From Collinsella sp. (GTDB lineage: Bacteria; Actinomycetota; Coriobacteriia; Coriobacteriales; Coriobacteriaceae), in contig JAGZWV010000007.1 of NCBI GenBank assembly GCA_018378775.1, positions 1 through 64,000 on the forward strand: DNA of 64,000 nt, in the 5' to 3' direction. Below, piece after piece: positions 17,218 through 26,994 of this stretch. Position 1 is the first letter of the stretch. Every line of letters starts with the position of its first letter. Made by a program: the position numbers and the translations under genes. The notes under the pieces were generated by a model that was not told the DNA's origin, did no database searches, and saw only the letters and a list, made by a program, of their open reading frames with translations.

Positions 17218-18567
17218 CTAGCTTTCGATATAGTCTTTGAGCTTGCTGCTGCGGCTCGGGTGGCGGAGCTTGGCCAAGGTCTTGGACTCGATCTGGCGGA
17301 TACGCTCGCGCGTGACGCCAAACTCGCGGCCGACTTCCTCGAGCGTGCGGGGATGCCCGTCGACAAGGCCAAAGCGCAGCTCGATAACCTTGCGCTCACG
17401 ATCGGCAAGCGAGTCGAGCACCTGGGTGAGCTGCTCCTGCAGCATGGAGAAGCTGGCGGCATCGGGCGGAACGATAGCCTGGGAGTCCTCGATGAAGTCG
17501 CCCAGCTGGGAATCCTCTTCCTCGCCGATGGGGGTCTCGAGCGACACGGGCTCCTGCGAAATCTTCTGGATCTCGCGGACGCGGTCGGCGCTCATGTCCA
17601 TCTCGGCACCGATCTCCTCAGGGGTCGGGTCGCGACCCAGGTCCTGAAGGAGCTGGCGCTGCACGCGGACGAGCTTGTTGATGGTCTCGACCATATGCAC
17701 GGGAATACGGATGGTACGGGCCTGATCGGCAATGGCGCGCGTAATGGCCTGACGGATCCACCACGTGGCGTACGTGGAGAACTTAAAGCCCTTCTGGTAG
17801 TCGAACTTCTCAACGGCGCGGATCAGACCGAGGTTGCCCTCCTGGATCAGGTCAAGGAACAGCATGCCGCGGCCGACATAGCGTTTGGCGATGGAGACGA
17901 CCAGACGCAGGTTTGCGCTGATGAGTGCCTGCTTAGCTTCGAGGCCGACGTTCTCAATGCGCGTAAGACGACGCATCTCGGCACGCGTGAGCTCGAGCTC
18001 ACCGGCATCGGCGGCCTCGAGCTTCTCGGTGGCCTCAAGACCGGCCTCGATCTTCATGGCCAGATCGACCTCTTCGGAGGCGGTCAGCAGGTCGACCTTG
18101 CCGATCTCTTTGAGGTACATACGAACCGGATCGCCGGTCAGCATCACCGTGGAGGCATCGATGCCACGCACGCGGGAGCGTGAACGGGACGTGCGCACGG
18201 TGCGCTTCTTCTTGCTCTTGGAAGAACCCATCTCGGCATCGGCCTGACGGGCCATCTTGAGCTCGTGATCGTCGAGCGAGCCGGAATCGTGCTCGTCGTC
18301 GTCATCGAAATCGTCGGTATCGGTATCGTTATCGTCATCGTCGACGTCCATGGGGGCGTCGTCGTTACCGCTCGCGGAGATAATCTGGATGCCGCTGTTG
18401 CGCAGCGCGGAATACACCGCGGTGAGCTGCTCGTCAGAAACATCGATATCCTTCAGGGCGACCTGAATCTCGTCCTCGGTTACCGAAGTCCTGTTTGAGC
18501 CGTTGCCCATGAGCTTTGCAACGTAGGATTCCAGCCCAGTACCCGTGCTCTCAGTCTTTTTTGGCAC
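17218..18567 (-). CDS. rpoD: Primary RNA polymerase sigma factor RpoD (SigA)
   Basis: Housekeeping sigma-70 factor. The N-terminal third holds a region 1.1-like segment and a very acidic run of aspartates (about residues 80-105). Region 1.2 is DPVRMYLKEIG, region 2 includes LIQEGNLGLIRAVEKFDY and STYATWWIRQAITRA, and region 4 ends VTRERIRQIESKTLAKL. The GTG at 18567 (449 residues) is preferred because AGGGAG lies five bases upstream; an ATG 15 bases earlier would add five residues. The acidic insert is common in actinobacterial primary sigma factors. Confidence 0.96.
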   Translation of the reverse strand: MPKKTESTGTGLESYVAKLMGNGSNRTSVTEDEIQVALKDIDVSDEQLTAVYSALRNSGIQIISASGNDDAPMDVDDDDNDTDTDDFDDDDEHDSGSLDDHELKMARQADAEMGSSKSKKKRTVRTSRSRSRVRGIDASTVMLTGDPVRMYLKEIGKVDLLTASEEVDLAMKIEAGLEATEKLEAADAGELELTRAEMRRLTRIENVGLEAKQALISANLRLVVSIAKRYVGRGMLFLDLIQEGNLGLIRAVEKFDYQKGFKFSTYATWWIRQAITRAIADQARTIRIPVHMVETINKLVRVQRQLLQDLGRDPTPEEIGAEMDMSADRVREIQKISQEPVSLETPIGEEEDSQLGDFIEDSQAIVPPDAASFSMLQEQLTQVLDSLADRERKVIELRFGLVDGHPRTLEEVGREFGVTRERIRQIESKTLAKLRHPSRSSKLKDYIES

Positions 18568-18677
18568 AGATTCTCCCTTCATAGTCCACAGGACTCAATA
18601 CTTTAGCACACACATTGACGTCTATACCCAAAAAGAGGACTGGATATAGGCGAGAATACGCTGGTTGACCACAACAT

Positions 18678-20786
18678 CTAGGCTTGTTCGGTGCCCGCGG
18701 ACTCCAGACCGATCAAACGGAACGGGTCCGCCACGCCGCCGATAGACTTTTGCAGCTCGCGTTGACGCTGCGAATCCTGCGCGGCCTGCACGGTCAACGC
18801 GCGACGGGCCTCATCATCGAGCGAACGGTCTTGGCGCAGCTTGGCCTGCGCGGCACGCATGCGGCGCTTGATGGTGTAGAGCTCGAGCGTATCAAGCATA
18901 AACACGATGTTCGTCTCGGTGGGGTGCTTGCTCGTCGCCGAGATACGCCCGGCACTCACAAGCGTTGCCGCCTCGGGACACACCGAGCGCGCCGCATCCA
19001 TGCAGGCTGCAGGATCGGTTCCCGGCGGCGTTGCCAGAACGGCCCATGCGATGGACTCGTGACGTGGGTCAACCCACTCGATAGAGCAGATGCGGTCGGC
19101 ATACGTGCGGAACAGGTCGGGGTAGCTCGTAAGCATCGTCAACAGCTCGCGCTCCCCCGCCAAGGACTTGCGCTCAAGATCAGTAAGAACCATCGGCGGC
19201 GCCGCAGCCGGAGTGCCCAAACTATCAGTCACAGGTACAGCACCCATACCATCAGGCACATCGATCGGAGGCAGGTCGTCGTCAACCTCTACCGGCGCGG
19301 CGCCATAGGCGTCGAGCGGAACGTAGTCGTACAGCTCCTCCTCGACCGGCGCAGAGACCGGCGGCGTCGCGCCCGACGCCCAAGCGCCACGAGACGCCCC
19401 CTGCGAACCAGACGCCCGACCGCCCGCGTTGCCTGCACGCTCGGCCTGCGCCCGCTGGCGCTCGTAGTTCTGCTCGCGACGACGCTCGGCATCCTCGCGC
19501 TTGGCAACATCGCGAAACACACGGCCCGAGCTCGAGCGCACCGTCTCCAGATCCAAACCCAGCAGGTCGGCAATCTGGATAAAGTACGTATCGATCATGT
19601 AGCTATCGCGCAGCGGATAGATGAGCGTGAGAGCGTCCTCCAGCGCCTTGGCACGACCGCCCGGCGTGGTAATATCGCTTGACTCCTGCAGTGAGCGGTA
19701 CACAAAGTCCATGAGGGGCTCGGCGGCGTCGATGCGCGCCTGCAGTGCCTCGCCACCATGCGCGGTGATGAACTCCATGGGGTCGTTGCCGTCGGGAAGC
19801 ACCACGCAGCGCAGGTCCATCGAATCCTGCTCGATAAACTGAATCGCGCGGCGAGCGGCCTTTTGACCGGCGGCGTCGCCATCGAACATATACACAATGC
19901 GCTTGGCAAAACGGGTGAGCGTCTTTACGTGATGTTCCGTCAGCGCCGTGCCCAGCGTGGCGACGACGTTTTTGATCCCCGCCTCCCAGCAGGCGATACA
20001 GTCGGTATATCCCTCCACCACGATGGCGGTATCCTGCGCGACAATAAACTCCTTGGCCCAATTAAAGCCGTAGAGGTTTCGCTTTTTATGAAACACGCTC
20101 GTCTCGGCGGTGTTGAGATACTTAGGCTGGCCGTCGCCCATAATGCGACCGCCAAAGGCAATGTTGTGACCCTGCTCGTCAAAGATGGGGAACATCACGC
20201 GGTCGTAAAAGCGGTCGGCAAGCTGCCCGCGCCCGCGACTCACGGCAACGTTGGCGTCGATCATCTCCTGCGGGGTAAAACCCGCCTGGGACAGGTGCGA
20301 CACCAGCGCGTTACGGCCCGGTGCAAAGCCCAGGCAGTAGCGGCGGCAGACGTCGCCGCCCATGCCGCGGCTGGCAAAGTACTCGCGCGGACGGCCGTCC
20401 TTACCGCGCATGAGCATGGTGTGGTAGAACTGGGCGGTCTCGGCGCACAGATCGTAGATGCGGGCACGTTTGGTGCCGCGCTCGCGGCGATCTCCGGTGT
20501 CATGCAGCTCAATACCCGCGCGATCGGCCAAGTAACGGATTGACTCGGGAAAGCTCAGGTTCTCGCGCTTCATGATATACGTGAAAACGTCGCCACCCTC
20601 GCCGCAACCAAAGCAATGCCACACCTGCGTGGCGGGGATAATGTGGAAGGACGGCGTCTTCTCGCCATGGAAGGGGCAGCATCCCCAAAACTCATGGCCG
20701 CGAGGCTTGAGCTCGACCGTTTCCTGCACGATGGCAACCAGGTCAGACGCAGCGCGTACCTGGTCTTTTTCCTCATCGCTAATCAC
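18678..20786 (-). CDS. dnaG: DNA primase DnaG
   Basis: Makes RNA primers for replication. The 702-residue protein has an N-terminal zinc finger (CCPFH near residues 36-40, CFGC at 58-61), a TOPRIM core with VVEGYTDCIACWEAG and YMFDGDAAGQKAA, and a C-terminal helicase-interaction region. A linker of about 100 residues (430-530) is rich in arginine, alanine, glycine and proline. The start is GTG at 20786, overlapping the end of ribF by eight bases. dnaG lies upstream of rpoD, the macromolecular-synthesis arrangement. Confidence 0.96.
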   Translation of the reverse strand: MISDEEKDQVRAASDLVAIVQETVELKPRGHEFWGCCPFHGEKTPSFHIIPATQVWHCFGCGEGGDVFTYIMKRENLSFPESIRYLADRAGIELHDTGDRRERGTKRARIYDLCAETAQFYHTMLMRGKDGRPREYFASRGMGGDVCRRYCLGFAPGRNALVSHLSQAGFTPQEMIDANVAVSRGRGQLADRFYDRVMFPIFDEQGHNIAFGGRIMGDGQPKYLNTAETSVFHKKRNLYGFNWAKEFIVAQDTAIVVEGYTDCIACWEAGIKNVVATLGTALTEHHVKTLTRFAKRIVYMFDGDAAGQKAARRAIQFIEQDSMDLRCVVLPDGNDPMEFITAHGGEALQARIDAAEPLMDFVYRSLQESSDITTPGGRAKALEDALTLIYPLRDSYMIDTYFIQIADLLGLDLETVRSSSGRVFRDVAKREDAERRREQNYERQRAQAERAGNAGGRASGSQGASRGAWASGATPPVSAPVEEELYDYVPLDAYGAAPVEVDDDLPPIDVPDGMGAVPVTDSLGTPAAAPPMVLTDLERKSLAGERELLTMLTSYPDLFRTYADRICSIEWVDPRHESIAWAVLATPPGTDPAACMDAARSVCPEAATLVSAGRISATSKHPTETNIVFMLDTLELYTIKRRMRAAQAKLRQDRSLDDEARRALTVQAAQDSQRQRELQKSIGGVADPFRLIGLESAGTEQA

Positions 20787-21786
20787 GGATGCTCACCCCC
20801 TGATCGCCCAAGTTGTGACGAATATCCTCGATATTACCCTCGACGGTCGCAATCAACTCATCCAGCGAATCGAACACACGCGAGGGACGCAGCCAGCGCG
20901 TAAACGCCAGCGAAACGGAAGCGCCGTACAGGTCGCCCGTATAACCAATTAAATTAGCCTCGAGATGCGCAGATGCCGCATCGTCAGCATACGTTGGCGG
21001 CAGGCCGACGTTCACAGCAGCGGGCCACGCGGTGTCATCGACCAGCACCAGACCCTCATACACGCCATCGGCTGGCACCTGAATGCCGTCGGGAACCTGC
21101 AAGTTTGCCGTGGGAAAGCCCATGCCAGAACCCTCGTGACGGCCGCGAATAACACCGCCACGCACCATATACGGACGGCCGAGTAACCCAGCAGCAAGCT
21201 CCACATGGCCCTGTCCCAGCTCATGACGAATGCGGGTGGCGCAAATGGCCTCACCGCCCTCGCAAAGCAGGTCGTGACCATACACGTCAACGCCGTGCTC
21301 GGAACCCCAGGAGCGCATCTCGGCAACACCAGAAGCACCGCCACGACCCAGCCTAAAGTCACTGCCAACGCGAATCGATCGAATGTCGACCAGACGCGAC
21401 ACCAGCGAGAGAAAATCAACATGGTCAAGCGCTGCAACCTCAGGCGTAAAGGGAACGGCCACCACCGCATCGACCCCGGTTTGAGCCAAGGCATGCAGAC
21501 GGTCGGCCGTCGTCATCAATTTTTGGGCGGGCGAAGGGCTCACCACAACGTCCGGGTCGGGATCGAAGGTAACCACGACCGCCTTACAGCCATGGGCACG
21601 GGCATCACGGACAAGCGCTTCGATGAGTTCCTGGTGTCCACGGTGAACGCCGTCGAACACGCCAATGGCGATTGAAGCGGCACCCAAGTGCTCACACTCA
21701 TCAAACGTATCGGCAGCAACGATGCGAGCCTCGTCCGACTCGCCCGCGAAAAAGACACGCGCGAGCTCGCGAGCGGACAACATCAT
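20779..21786 (-). CDS. ribF: Bifunctional riboflavin kinase / FAD synthetase RibF
   Basis: Converts riboflavin to FMN and FMN to FAD. The N-terminal adenylyltransferase motif GVFDGVHRGHQEL (about residues 42-54) and the C-terminal kinase motif GRHEGSGMGFPTANL are both present in 335 residues. It overlaps truB at its start (TGATG) and dnaG at its end. The truB-ribF pairing is widely conserved. Confidence 0.95.
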   Translation of the reverse strand: MMLSARELARVFFAGESDEARIVAADTFDECEHLGAASIAIGVFDGVHRGHQELIEALVRDARAHGCKAVVVTFDPDPDVVVSPSPAQKLMTTADRLHALAQTGVDAVVAVPFTPEVAALDHVDFLSLVSRLVDIRSIRVGSDFRLGRGGASGVAEMRSWGSEHGVDVYGHDLLCEGGEAICATRIRHELGQGHVELAAGLLGRPYMVRGGVIRGRHEGSGMGFPTANLQVPDGIQVPADGVYEGLVLVDDTAWPAAVNVGLPPTYADDAASAHLEANLIGYTGDLYGASVSLAFTRWLRPSRVFDSLDELIATVEGNIEDIRHNLGDQGVSIRD

Positions 21787-22715
21787 CGAACACCGCCGAT
21801 TGCCTGCGGAAACACGTGCTCCATGACAAAGCGGCCGCCCTCAATGCGGGCGAGCGCCTTGAGTCCCCCATCGAGCACCAACGCAAACGGCGCCTTCGAG
21901 GAATCGAAATCGGCAAGCGCACGCTCAACGGGAATGCGTCGGCCGCAGAGCAGGTCGTCGGCAAGATTGCCCGGCAAGTCAACACGTGTGGCGCCCAGGG
22001 CCGCAATGGGATCCAGGGCAAAGCCAGCCGCGGACTCGGGAGAAAGCTCCTCGACCGCATGACAAGCGCCAATGGAAACAACACCGGAAGCCGTGCGGCG
22101 CAGCGCGGAAATATGCGCGGCGCTATCGCAAGTGTGGCCCAGGTCGCGAGCGAGCGCACGGATATAGGTGCCCTTGCTCACCGAGAACGCCACGGTCCAC
22201 ACACACGTATCACCTTCGCCGCCCACGGCGATCAGGTCGGCGGCATAGACCTCGACGGGGCGCGGAGGTAGGTCCACCGCATTGCCCTCGCGAGCAGACT
22301 TGTAGGCGCGAACGCCATTGACCGAGATAGCAGAAAACGCCGGCGGCACCTGCATCTGCGGGCCCAGCATGGCGGCCAAGCGCTCACGAGCATAGGCAGG
22401 ATCGCGGAGCTCGTTGGCAACAGCCACCGTGCGGACCGCCTCGCCCTCCGCATCATCGGTATTGGTCTCGGCGCCAAACGAGATGTCGGCGACATAGCTT
22501 TTGGTATCGAGGGTTAGCATGCCCAGCAGACGAGTAGCCTGGCCCACGCCCACCACCATGACGCCGGATGCCATGGGGTCGAGCGTGCCGGCATGGCCGA
22601 CGCGCCGCTCATGGAGGGCGCGTCGGCATTGCGAGACCACATCGTGGGACGTGCAGCCCACCGGCTTATCGACGGCGAGCAGCATATTCAGTTGAGAAGG
22701 CGTACGACGAGCCAT
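21783..22715 (-). CDS. truB: tRNA pseudouridine-55 synthase TruB
   Basis: Isomerises U55 of tRNA. The 310-residue protein has the catalytic motif GHAGTLDPMASG with D46, and KSYVADISFGAETNTDD. It lies 15 bases after the NrnA-like gene, in the order nusA, infB, rbfA, nrnA, truB, ribF that is typical of Gram-positive bacteria. Confidence 0.96.
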   Translation of the reverse strand: MARRTPSQLNMLLAVDKPVGCTSHDVVSQCRRALHERRVGHAGTLDPMASGVMVVGVGQATRLLGMLTLDTKSYVADISFGAETNTDDAEGEAVRTVAVANELRDPAYARERLAAMLGPQMQVPPAFSAISVNGVRAYKSAREGNAVDLPPRPVEVYAADLIAVGGEGDTCVWTVAFSVSKGTYIRALARDLGHTCDSAAHISALRRTASGVVSIGACHAVEELSPESAAGFALDPIAALGATRVDLPGNLADDLLCGRRIPVERALADFDSSKAPFALVLDGGLKALARIEGGRFVMEHVFPQAIGGVR

Positions 22716-22730
22716 GTACCATCCAAAAAG

Positions 22731-23774
22731 TTAAAGCTCGACGGTCACCGAAGCGGGATCCTCCCCCACCAGCTCGGCCAGCATGGGAAGTGCCACGGCG
22801 AGCGTCTCGCGAATTGTTCCGTTGTTGGAAAAGCCGGCGGCGGCATGATGCCCGCCACCGCCAAAGTTGGCAGCGATCTCGGACACATCGAGGTCACCCT
22901 TGGAGCGCAGGTTGCCGCGCACCTTGGTATCGCCGTCGATGCCCTTTAAGAACAGGCAGACCTCGACGCCCATCACCGAACGCACCACATCGACCAGACC
23001 GTCACATTCATCCGAGGTGACGCCGCAGGCCTCAAGGTCGCTCTGGAAGGCATAGCTATACGCCACGCGCCCGTGCGCGACCGTCTTGATACGGCCCATG
23101 ACAATGGACTTGAGGTGCAAAAACTCGACGCGCATGCTCTGATAGACCTCGAGTGCGACACGAGCCGGATTGGCGCCATGCGCCACCAGGCGCGAAGCAG
23201 CATGGAACGCGGCAGCATCGGCGTTCTGGTACTGGAAACGACCGGTGTCGGTCACCAAGCCGCACAGCAAGCAGGTCGCGACGCCGTCACGTGCGACAAT
23301 GCCGCAATTGTCCAAGAAACGGTCGATGATCATAGCGCAGGCTGCAGCTTCAACGCGCCTCAGACTGAGCTCGGCAAACTCCTCGCGTGCCGGATGGTGA
23401 TCGAAGCACACCACATGCTTGGAGCGACGAAGCACCTCGGCGGAGTTGTTCAGGCGCTCGACGACCGGCACATCCACCGAGATGAACAGGTCCGGATTGC
23501 CGGTGTACGCAGATGCCGGCACCAGGCGATCGGAGCCTTCCATAAAGCGGTAGATGCGCGGAACTGGGTCATCGTCTGCCAGCAGCAGGGCAATGTCCTT
23601 GTTGGGGAAAAACTTCATGAGCGAAAGGCCCAGACCCAATACGGAGCCCAAGGCATCGCCATCGGGAGAAGTATGTCCCGAAATCGCAATGGAGGACGCA
23701 CCCTCGATGAGCTCGAGGATGCGTCGCTGAATATCTGCAGACTCGCACGAGGCGAGGTCGGCGGAATTAGTCAT
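22731..23774 (-). CDS. nrnA: DHH-family phosphoesterase, NrnA-like
   Basis: Manganese-dependent phosphoesterase that degrades nanoRNA and/or 3'-phosphoadenosine phosphate or cyclic dinucleotide products. In 347 residues it shows GHTSPDGDALGS (33-44), the DHH motif in CFDHHPAREE, and the C-terminal glycine-rich FGGGGHHAAAGF. It overlaps rbfA by eight bases. Substrate choice cannot be read from sequence. Confidence 0.9.
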   Translation of the reverse strand: MTNSADLASCESADIQRRILELIEGASSIAISGHTSPDGDALGSVLGLGLSLMKFFPNKDIALLLADDDPVPRIYRFMEGSDRLVPASAYTGNPDLFISVDVPVVERLNNSAEVLRRSKHVVCFDHHPAREEFAELSLRRVEAAACAMIIDRFLDNCGIVARDGVATCLLCGLVTDTGRFQYQNADAAAFHAASRLVAHGANPARVALEVYQSMRVEFLHLKSIVMGRIKTVAHGRVAYSYAFQSDLEACGVTSDECDGLVDVVRSVMGVEVCLFLKGIDGDTKVRGNLRSKGDLDVSEIAANFGGGGHHAAAGFSNNGTIRETLAVALPMLAELVGEDPASVTVEL

Positions 23775-24177
23775 CTAAAGCTGCCTCCTGGGCGGCATCC
23801 GCTATCGGATAGCCGTCCTCGTCCTTTTCGATCGCAAGCGTGGCGGGAACGTTTTCCAGCGCACGCGTGATGCGCTCGGCCTCATCGGTCGAGCGATCGA
23901 TGCGAAAATCGAGCTCGGGCGTGACGCGCCAATCGAGCGAGCGGGCCAACAGGCTACGGATGCGGCCCTTGGCGCTGGCGAGCGCCTCCATGACCTCGTC
24001 GTAGCGGCTCGCGTCGCACGACACGTACACGCGCGCGAACGAACGGTCCACCGCAACCTCGACCGCGGTCAAGGTGACCAGGTCGAGACGCGGATCGGAA
24101 ACCTCAAAGAGCAGGATATAACCGAGCTTCTCGCGAAGCTGCTCGCCCAGACGGCGGGTTGCCTGCGTTTGCTTCAT
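23767..24177 (-). CDS. rbfA: Ribosome-binding factor A
   Basis: A 136-residue KH-like protein needed for 16S rRNA 5' processing and cold growth. RLGEQLREKLGYILL and VSDPRLDLVTLTAVEVAVD match the family. GGGGGT precedes the ATG. It sits between infB and the NrnA-like gene as expected. Confidence 0.93.
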   Translation of the reverse strand: MKQTQATRRLGEQLREKLGYILLFEVSDPRLDLVTLTAVEVAVDRSFARVYVSCDASRYDEVMEALASAKGRIRSLLARSLDWRVTPELDFRIDRSTDEAERITRALENVPATLAIEKDEDGYPIADAAQEAALDD

Positions 24178-24188
24178 AGCGCTACCCC

Positions 24189-26903
24189 CTACTCGGTACG
24201 GGCAACCTGGTCGATGCGGTAGCCCTCAATGGTGTCGCCAGGCTTGATGTCCTGGAAGTTCTCCAGGCCAATACCGCCCTCGGAGCCGCTCTTGAGGCTC
24301 TTGGCCTCGTCCTTGTAGTGGCGCATCGAGGCGATTTTACCGTTGAAGACCACGATGCCGTCGCGCACCAGGCGCACGGAATCGGTCGCGGCGATCTCGC
24401 CCTCTTCGACGCGGACACCGGCGGCGATACCGACCTTGGGCACCTTGAAGGTGTCCAGGACGGTCGCAGTACCCGTGGAGACCTCGACCTCGGTGGGCTT
24501 GAGCATGCCGATGCGGGCAGCATCGAGGTCCTCGAGGCACTTGTAGATGACGTCGTAGCAACGGATCTCGACGCCCTCGCGCTCGGCGGCGGAGCGGGCC
24601 TTGCCGTCGGGACGGACGCCAAAGCCGATGATGATGGCGTTGGAGGCGTCGGCCAGGACCACGTCGGTCTCGTTGATGGCGCCGACCGCGGAGTGGATCG
24701 TGTTGATGCGCACCTCGGACTGATCCATCTTGTCGAGGGAGTCCTGAAGGGCCTCGATGGAACCCTGGACGTCGGCCTTGATGATCAGGTTGAGCTCCTT
24801 GACCTCGGCGTCGGCGATAGTCTCGAAGAGGTTCTCGAGCGTCACGTGCTTGACGCGGCTCTGCTCCTCGATACGGGCCTTGAGCGAACGCTCGTCGGCC
24901 AGCGCACGTGCCTCGCGCTCGTCCTCGAACACGCGGAACTCATCGCCGGCGTTGGGGACGGACTGCAGGCCCAAGATCTCGACGGCGTCGGAAGGACCGG
25001 CCTCGGTGACGGCGTTGCCCTTGGGGTCGAGCATGGCGCGGACGCGGCCGTAGGTGAGGCCGGCGACCAGCGTGTCGCCCACGTGCAGGGTACCGCGGGT
25101 CACGAGCACGGTGGCAACCGAGCCGCGGCCCTTGTCGAGCTTGGCCTCGAGGACGTTGCCCGAAGCAAAGGTATCAGGGTTGGCCTTGAGCTCGAGCACG
25201 TCGGCCTGGAGCAGCACGGTCTCGAGCAGGTCATCGATACCGATCTTCTGCTTGGCCGAGATGTTGACGAACATGTTCTGTCCGCCCCACTCCTCGGGGA
25301 TGATGCCGTACTCGGTGAGCTCCTGGCGCACGCGGTCGGGGTTGGCACCCGGCTTATCGATCTTGTTGACGGCGACGACGATGGGTACGCCGGCGGCCTT
25401 GGCGTGGTTGATCGACTCGATGGTCTGGGGCATGACGCCGTCGTCGGCAGCCACGATCAGGATGACGATGTCGGTCACCTTGGCGCCGCGGGCACGCATG
25501 GCCGTAAAGGTGGCGTGACCGGGGGTATCGATGAAGGTGATCTTGCGGTCGTTGATCATGACCTGCGAAGCGCCGATGGCCTGGGTAATGCCGCCCGCCT
25601 CGCCGGCAGCGACGCCGGTGTGACGGATGGCGTCGAGCAGGCTCGTCTTGCCGTGGTCGACGTGACCCATGACGGTGACGACCGGGGCGCGCGGCTTAAG
25701 GTCGGCGGGGTCGTCGTAGAACGAGAAGGTGTTCTCCTCCTCGGGGGTGATGATCTTGATCTGGCGACCCAGGTCGTCGGCAACGAGCTCGACGAGGTCA
25801 TCGGACATGGACTGCGTCATGGTAAGCGGCGTGCCCAGCAGGAACAGGCGCTTGATGATGTCGTTGGCCGGAACGTCGAGCGCCTCGGCGAGCTCCTGGA
25901 CGGTAACGCCCTGGGAGACCTTGATGGCGTCGAGGTCCTCGGGGTTCACGCCCTGGGCCAGCGCCTCCTCAATCTTGCGCTCTTCCTGAGCCTTTGCGGC
26001 CTCGCGCTCGCGCTTCTCCTTGCGCTTTTTGCGGCGACCGGTGGACTCGCGAGAGGCCTCCTCGACGGCGGCACGAGCCTCCTCGAGCACCTTCTCGCGG
26101 CTGTACTCCTCGGCCTCGCGAGCCATGCGGCTGTAGTGGTCCTCTTCGTTGTTGTGACCGCCCTTGCGCTTCTTGCCCTTGCCCTGCTTGTCGGGGTTGG
26201 GGAAGTCCATGCCGGCAGCGACGTTGTTGCTGGCGTTGGTGCGATGGCTGTGCGGACGGCTCTCGGAGGCGTTGCGCTCGGAGTTGTTGTCTGAGGCGTT
26301 GCGATCGTTACGACGGCCACCGCGGCGGTCGTTGTTGCCGCCACGACGGTTACCGCGCTCGGCGGCGCGCTCGGCCTTGGCCTTCTCCTCAGCGTCCTTC
26401 TTCTCCTTGAGCACGGTCTCCTGTGCGGCGATCTGGTCGAGCAGCGAGCGGAAGCGCGAACCGGAGTCGGAAGCGGGAACGGCGCGGCGCTGGGCCTCGC
26501 GGGCAGCCTCCTCCTTCTCGCGGGCAAGGCGCTCCTGCTCGGCCTTCTTCTTGGCCTCGGCCTCGGCGCGGGCAGCCTCCTCGGCAGCCTGGGCTGCGGC
26601 AAACTGGCGGCGCTCCTCCTCGCGGGCCTTCTCGGCGGCGATGCGCTCGCGCTCAGCCTCGGCGGCGCGTGCGGCCTCCTCGGCGGCAGCTGCCTGCTCC
26701 TCGGCCTGCTTGGCGGCCTCGACTTCCTGGGCGCGGGCCTCGATCACCGAGGCGAGCTGCTTGCGGACCATGGCGACATAAGCGTCCTCCAAGGTGGAGG
26801 AAGCGGACTTAGCGGGAATCTTCATATCGGCGAGATGACCCATCAGTTCCTTGGAGGTCATGCCGAACTCTTTGGCCAGGGTGGACACACGGACTTTTGC
26901 CAT
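24189..26903 (-). CDS. infB: Translation initiation factor IF-2
   Basis: GTPase that brings initiator tRNA to the ribosome. The 904-residue protein has an IF2 N-terminal domain (KVRVSTLAKEFGMTSKELM), a long charged linker (about 60-330) of Ala/Glu/Arg and then Asn/Arg/Gly-rich sequence, a second IF2_N module, and the G domain with GHVDHGKTSLLDAI, DTPGHATFTAMRARG and NKIDKPGANPD. Domains II to IV follow. Eleven bases separate it from rbfA. The linker is compositionally biased and probably disordered. Confidence 0.97.
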   Translation of the reverse strand: MAKVRVSTLAKEFGMTSKELMGHLADMKIPAKSASSTLEDAYVAMVRKQLASVIEARAQEVEAAKQAEEQAAAAEEAARAAEAERERIAAEKAREEERRQFAAAQAAEEAARAEAEAKKKAEQERLAREKEEAAREAQRRAVPASDSGSRFRSLLDQIAAQETVLKEKKDAEEKAKAERAAERGNRRGGNNDRRGGRRNDRNASDNNSERNASESRPHSHRTNASNNVAAGMDFPNPDKQGKGKKRKGGHNNEEDHYSRMAREAEEYSREKVLEEARAAVEEASRESTGRRKKRKEKREREAAKAQEERKIEEALAQGVNPEDLDAIKVSQGVTVQELAEALDVPANDIIKRLFLLGTPLTMTQSMSDDLVELVADDLGRQIKIITPEEENTFSFYDDPADLKPRAPVVTVMGHVDHGKTSLLDAIRHTGVAAGEAGGITQAIGASQVMINDRKITFIDTPGHATFTAMRARGAKVTDIVILIVAADDGVMPQTIESINHAKAAGVPIVVAVNKIDKPGANPDRVRQELTEYGIIPEEWGGQNMFVNISAKQKIGIDDLLETVLLQADVLELKANPDTFASGNVLEAKLDKGRGSVATVLVTRGTLHVGDTLVAGLTYGRVRAMLDPKGNAVTEAGPSDAVEILGLQSVPNAGDEFRVFEDEREARALADERSLKARIEEQSRVKHVTLENLFETIADAEVKELNLIIKADVQGSIEALQDSLDKMDQSEVRINTIHSAVGAINETDVVLADASNAIIIGFGVRPDGKARSAAEREGVEIRCYDVIYKCLEDLDAARIGMLKPTEVEVSTGTATVLDTFKVPKVGIAAGVRVEEGEIAATDSVRLVRDGIVVFNGKIASMRHYKDEAKSLKSGSEGGIGLENFQDIKPGDTIEGYRIDQVARTE

Positions 26904-26963
26904 ATGACTTCACCTACCCTTTCTGGCACCTTGGGTGCCTAGAGACTGAACGAGCGTGGGAGA

Positions 26964-26986
26964 CGCGCCGGGACCCGCCCGGCGCG
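26964..26986. repeat. GC hairpin between nusA and infB
   Basis: A 9-bp stem, CGCGCCGGG with CCCGGCGCG, and a 5-base loop, without a T-run. A second small hairpin (GGCACC-TTG-GGTGCC) lies about 30 bases further towards infB. They may slow or protect the mRNA between the two cistrons; termination is unlikely. Confidence 0.5.
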
Positions 26987-26994
26987 ACCGCGCG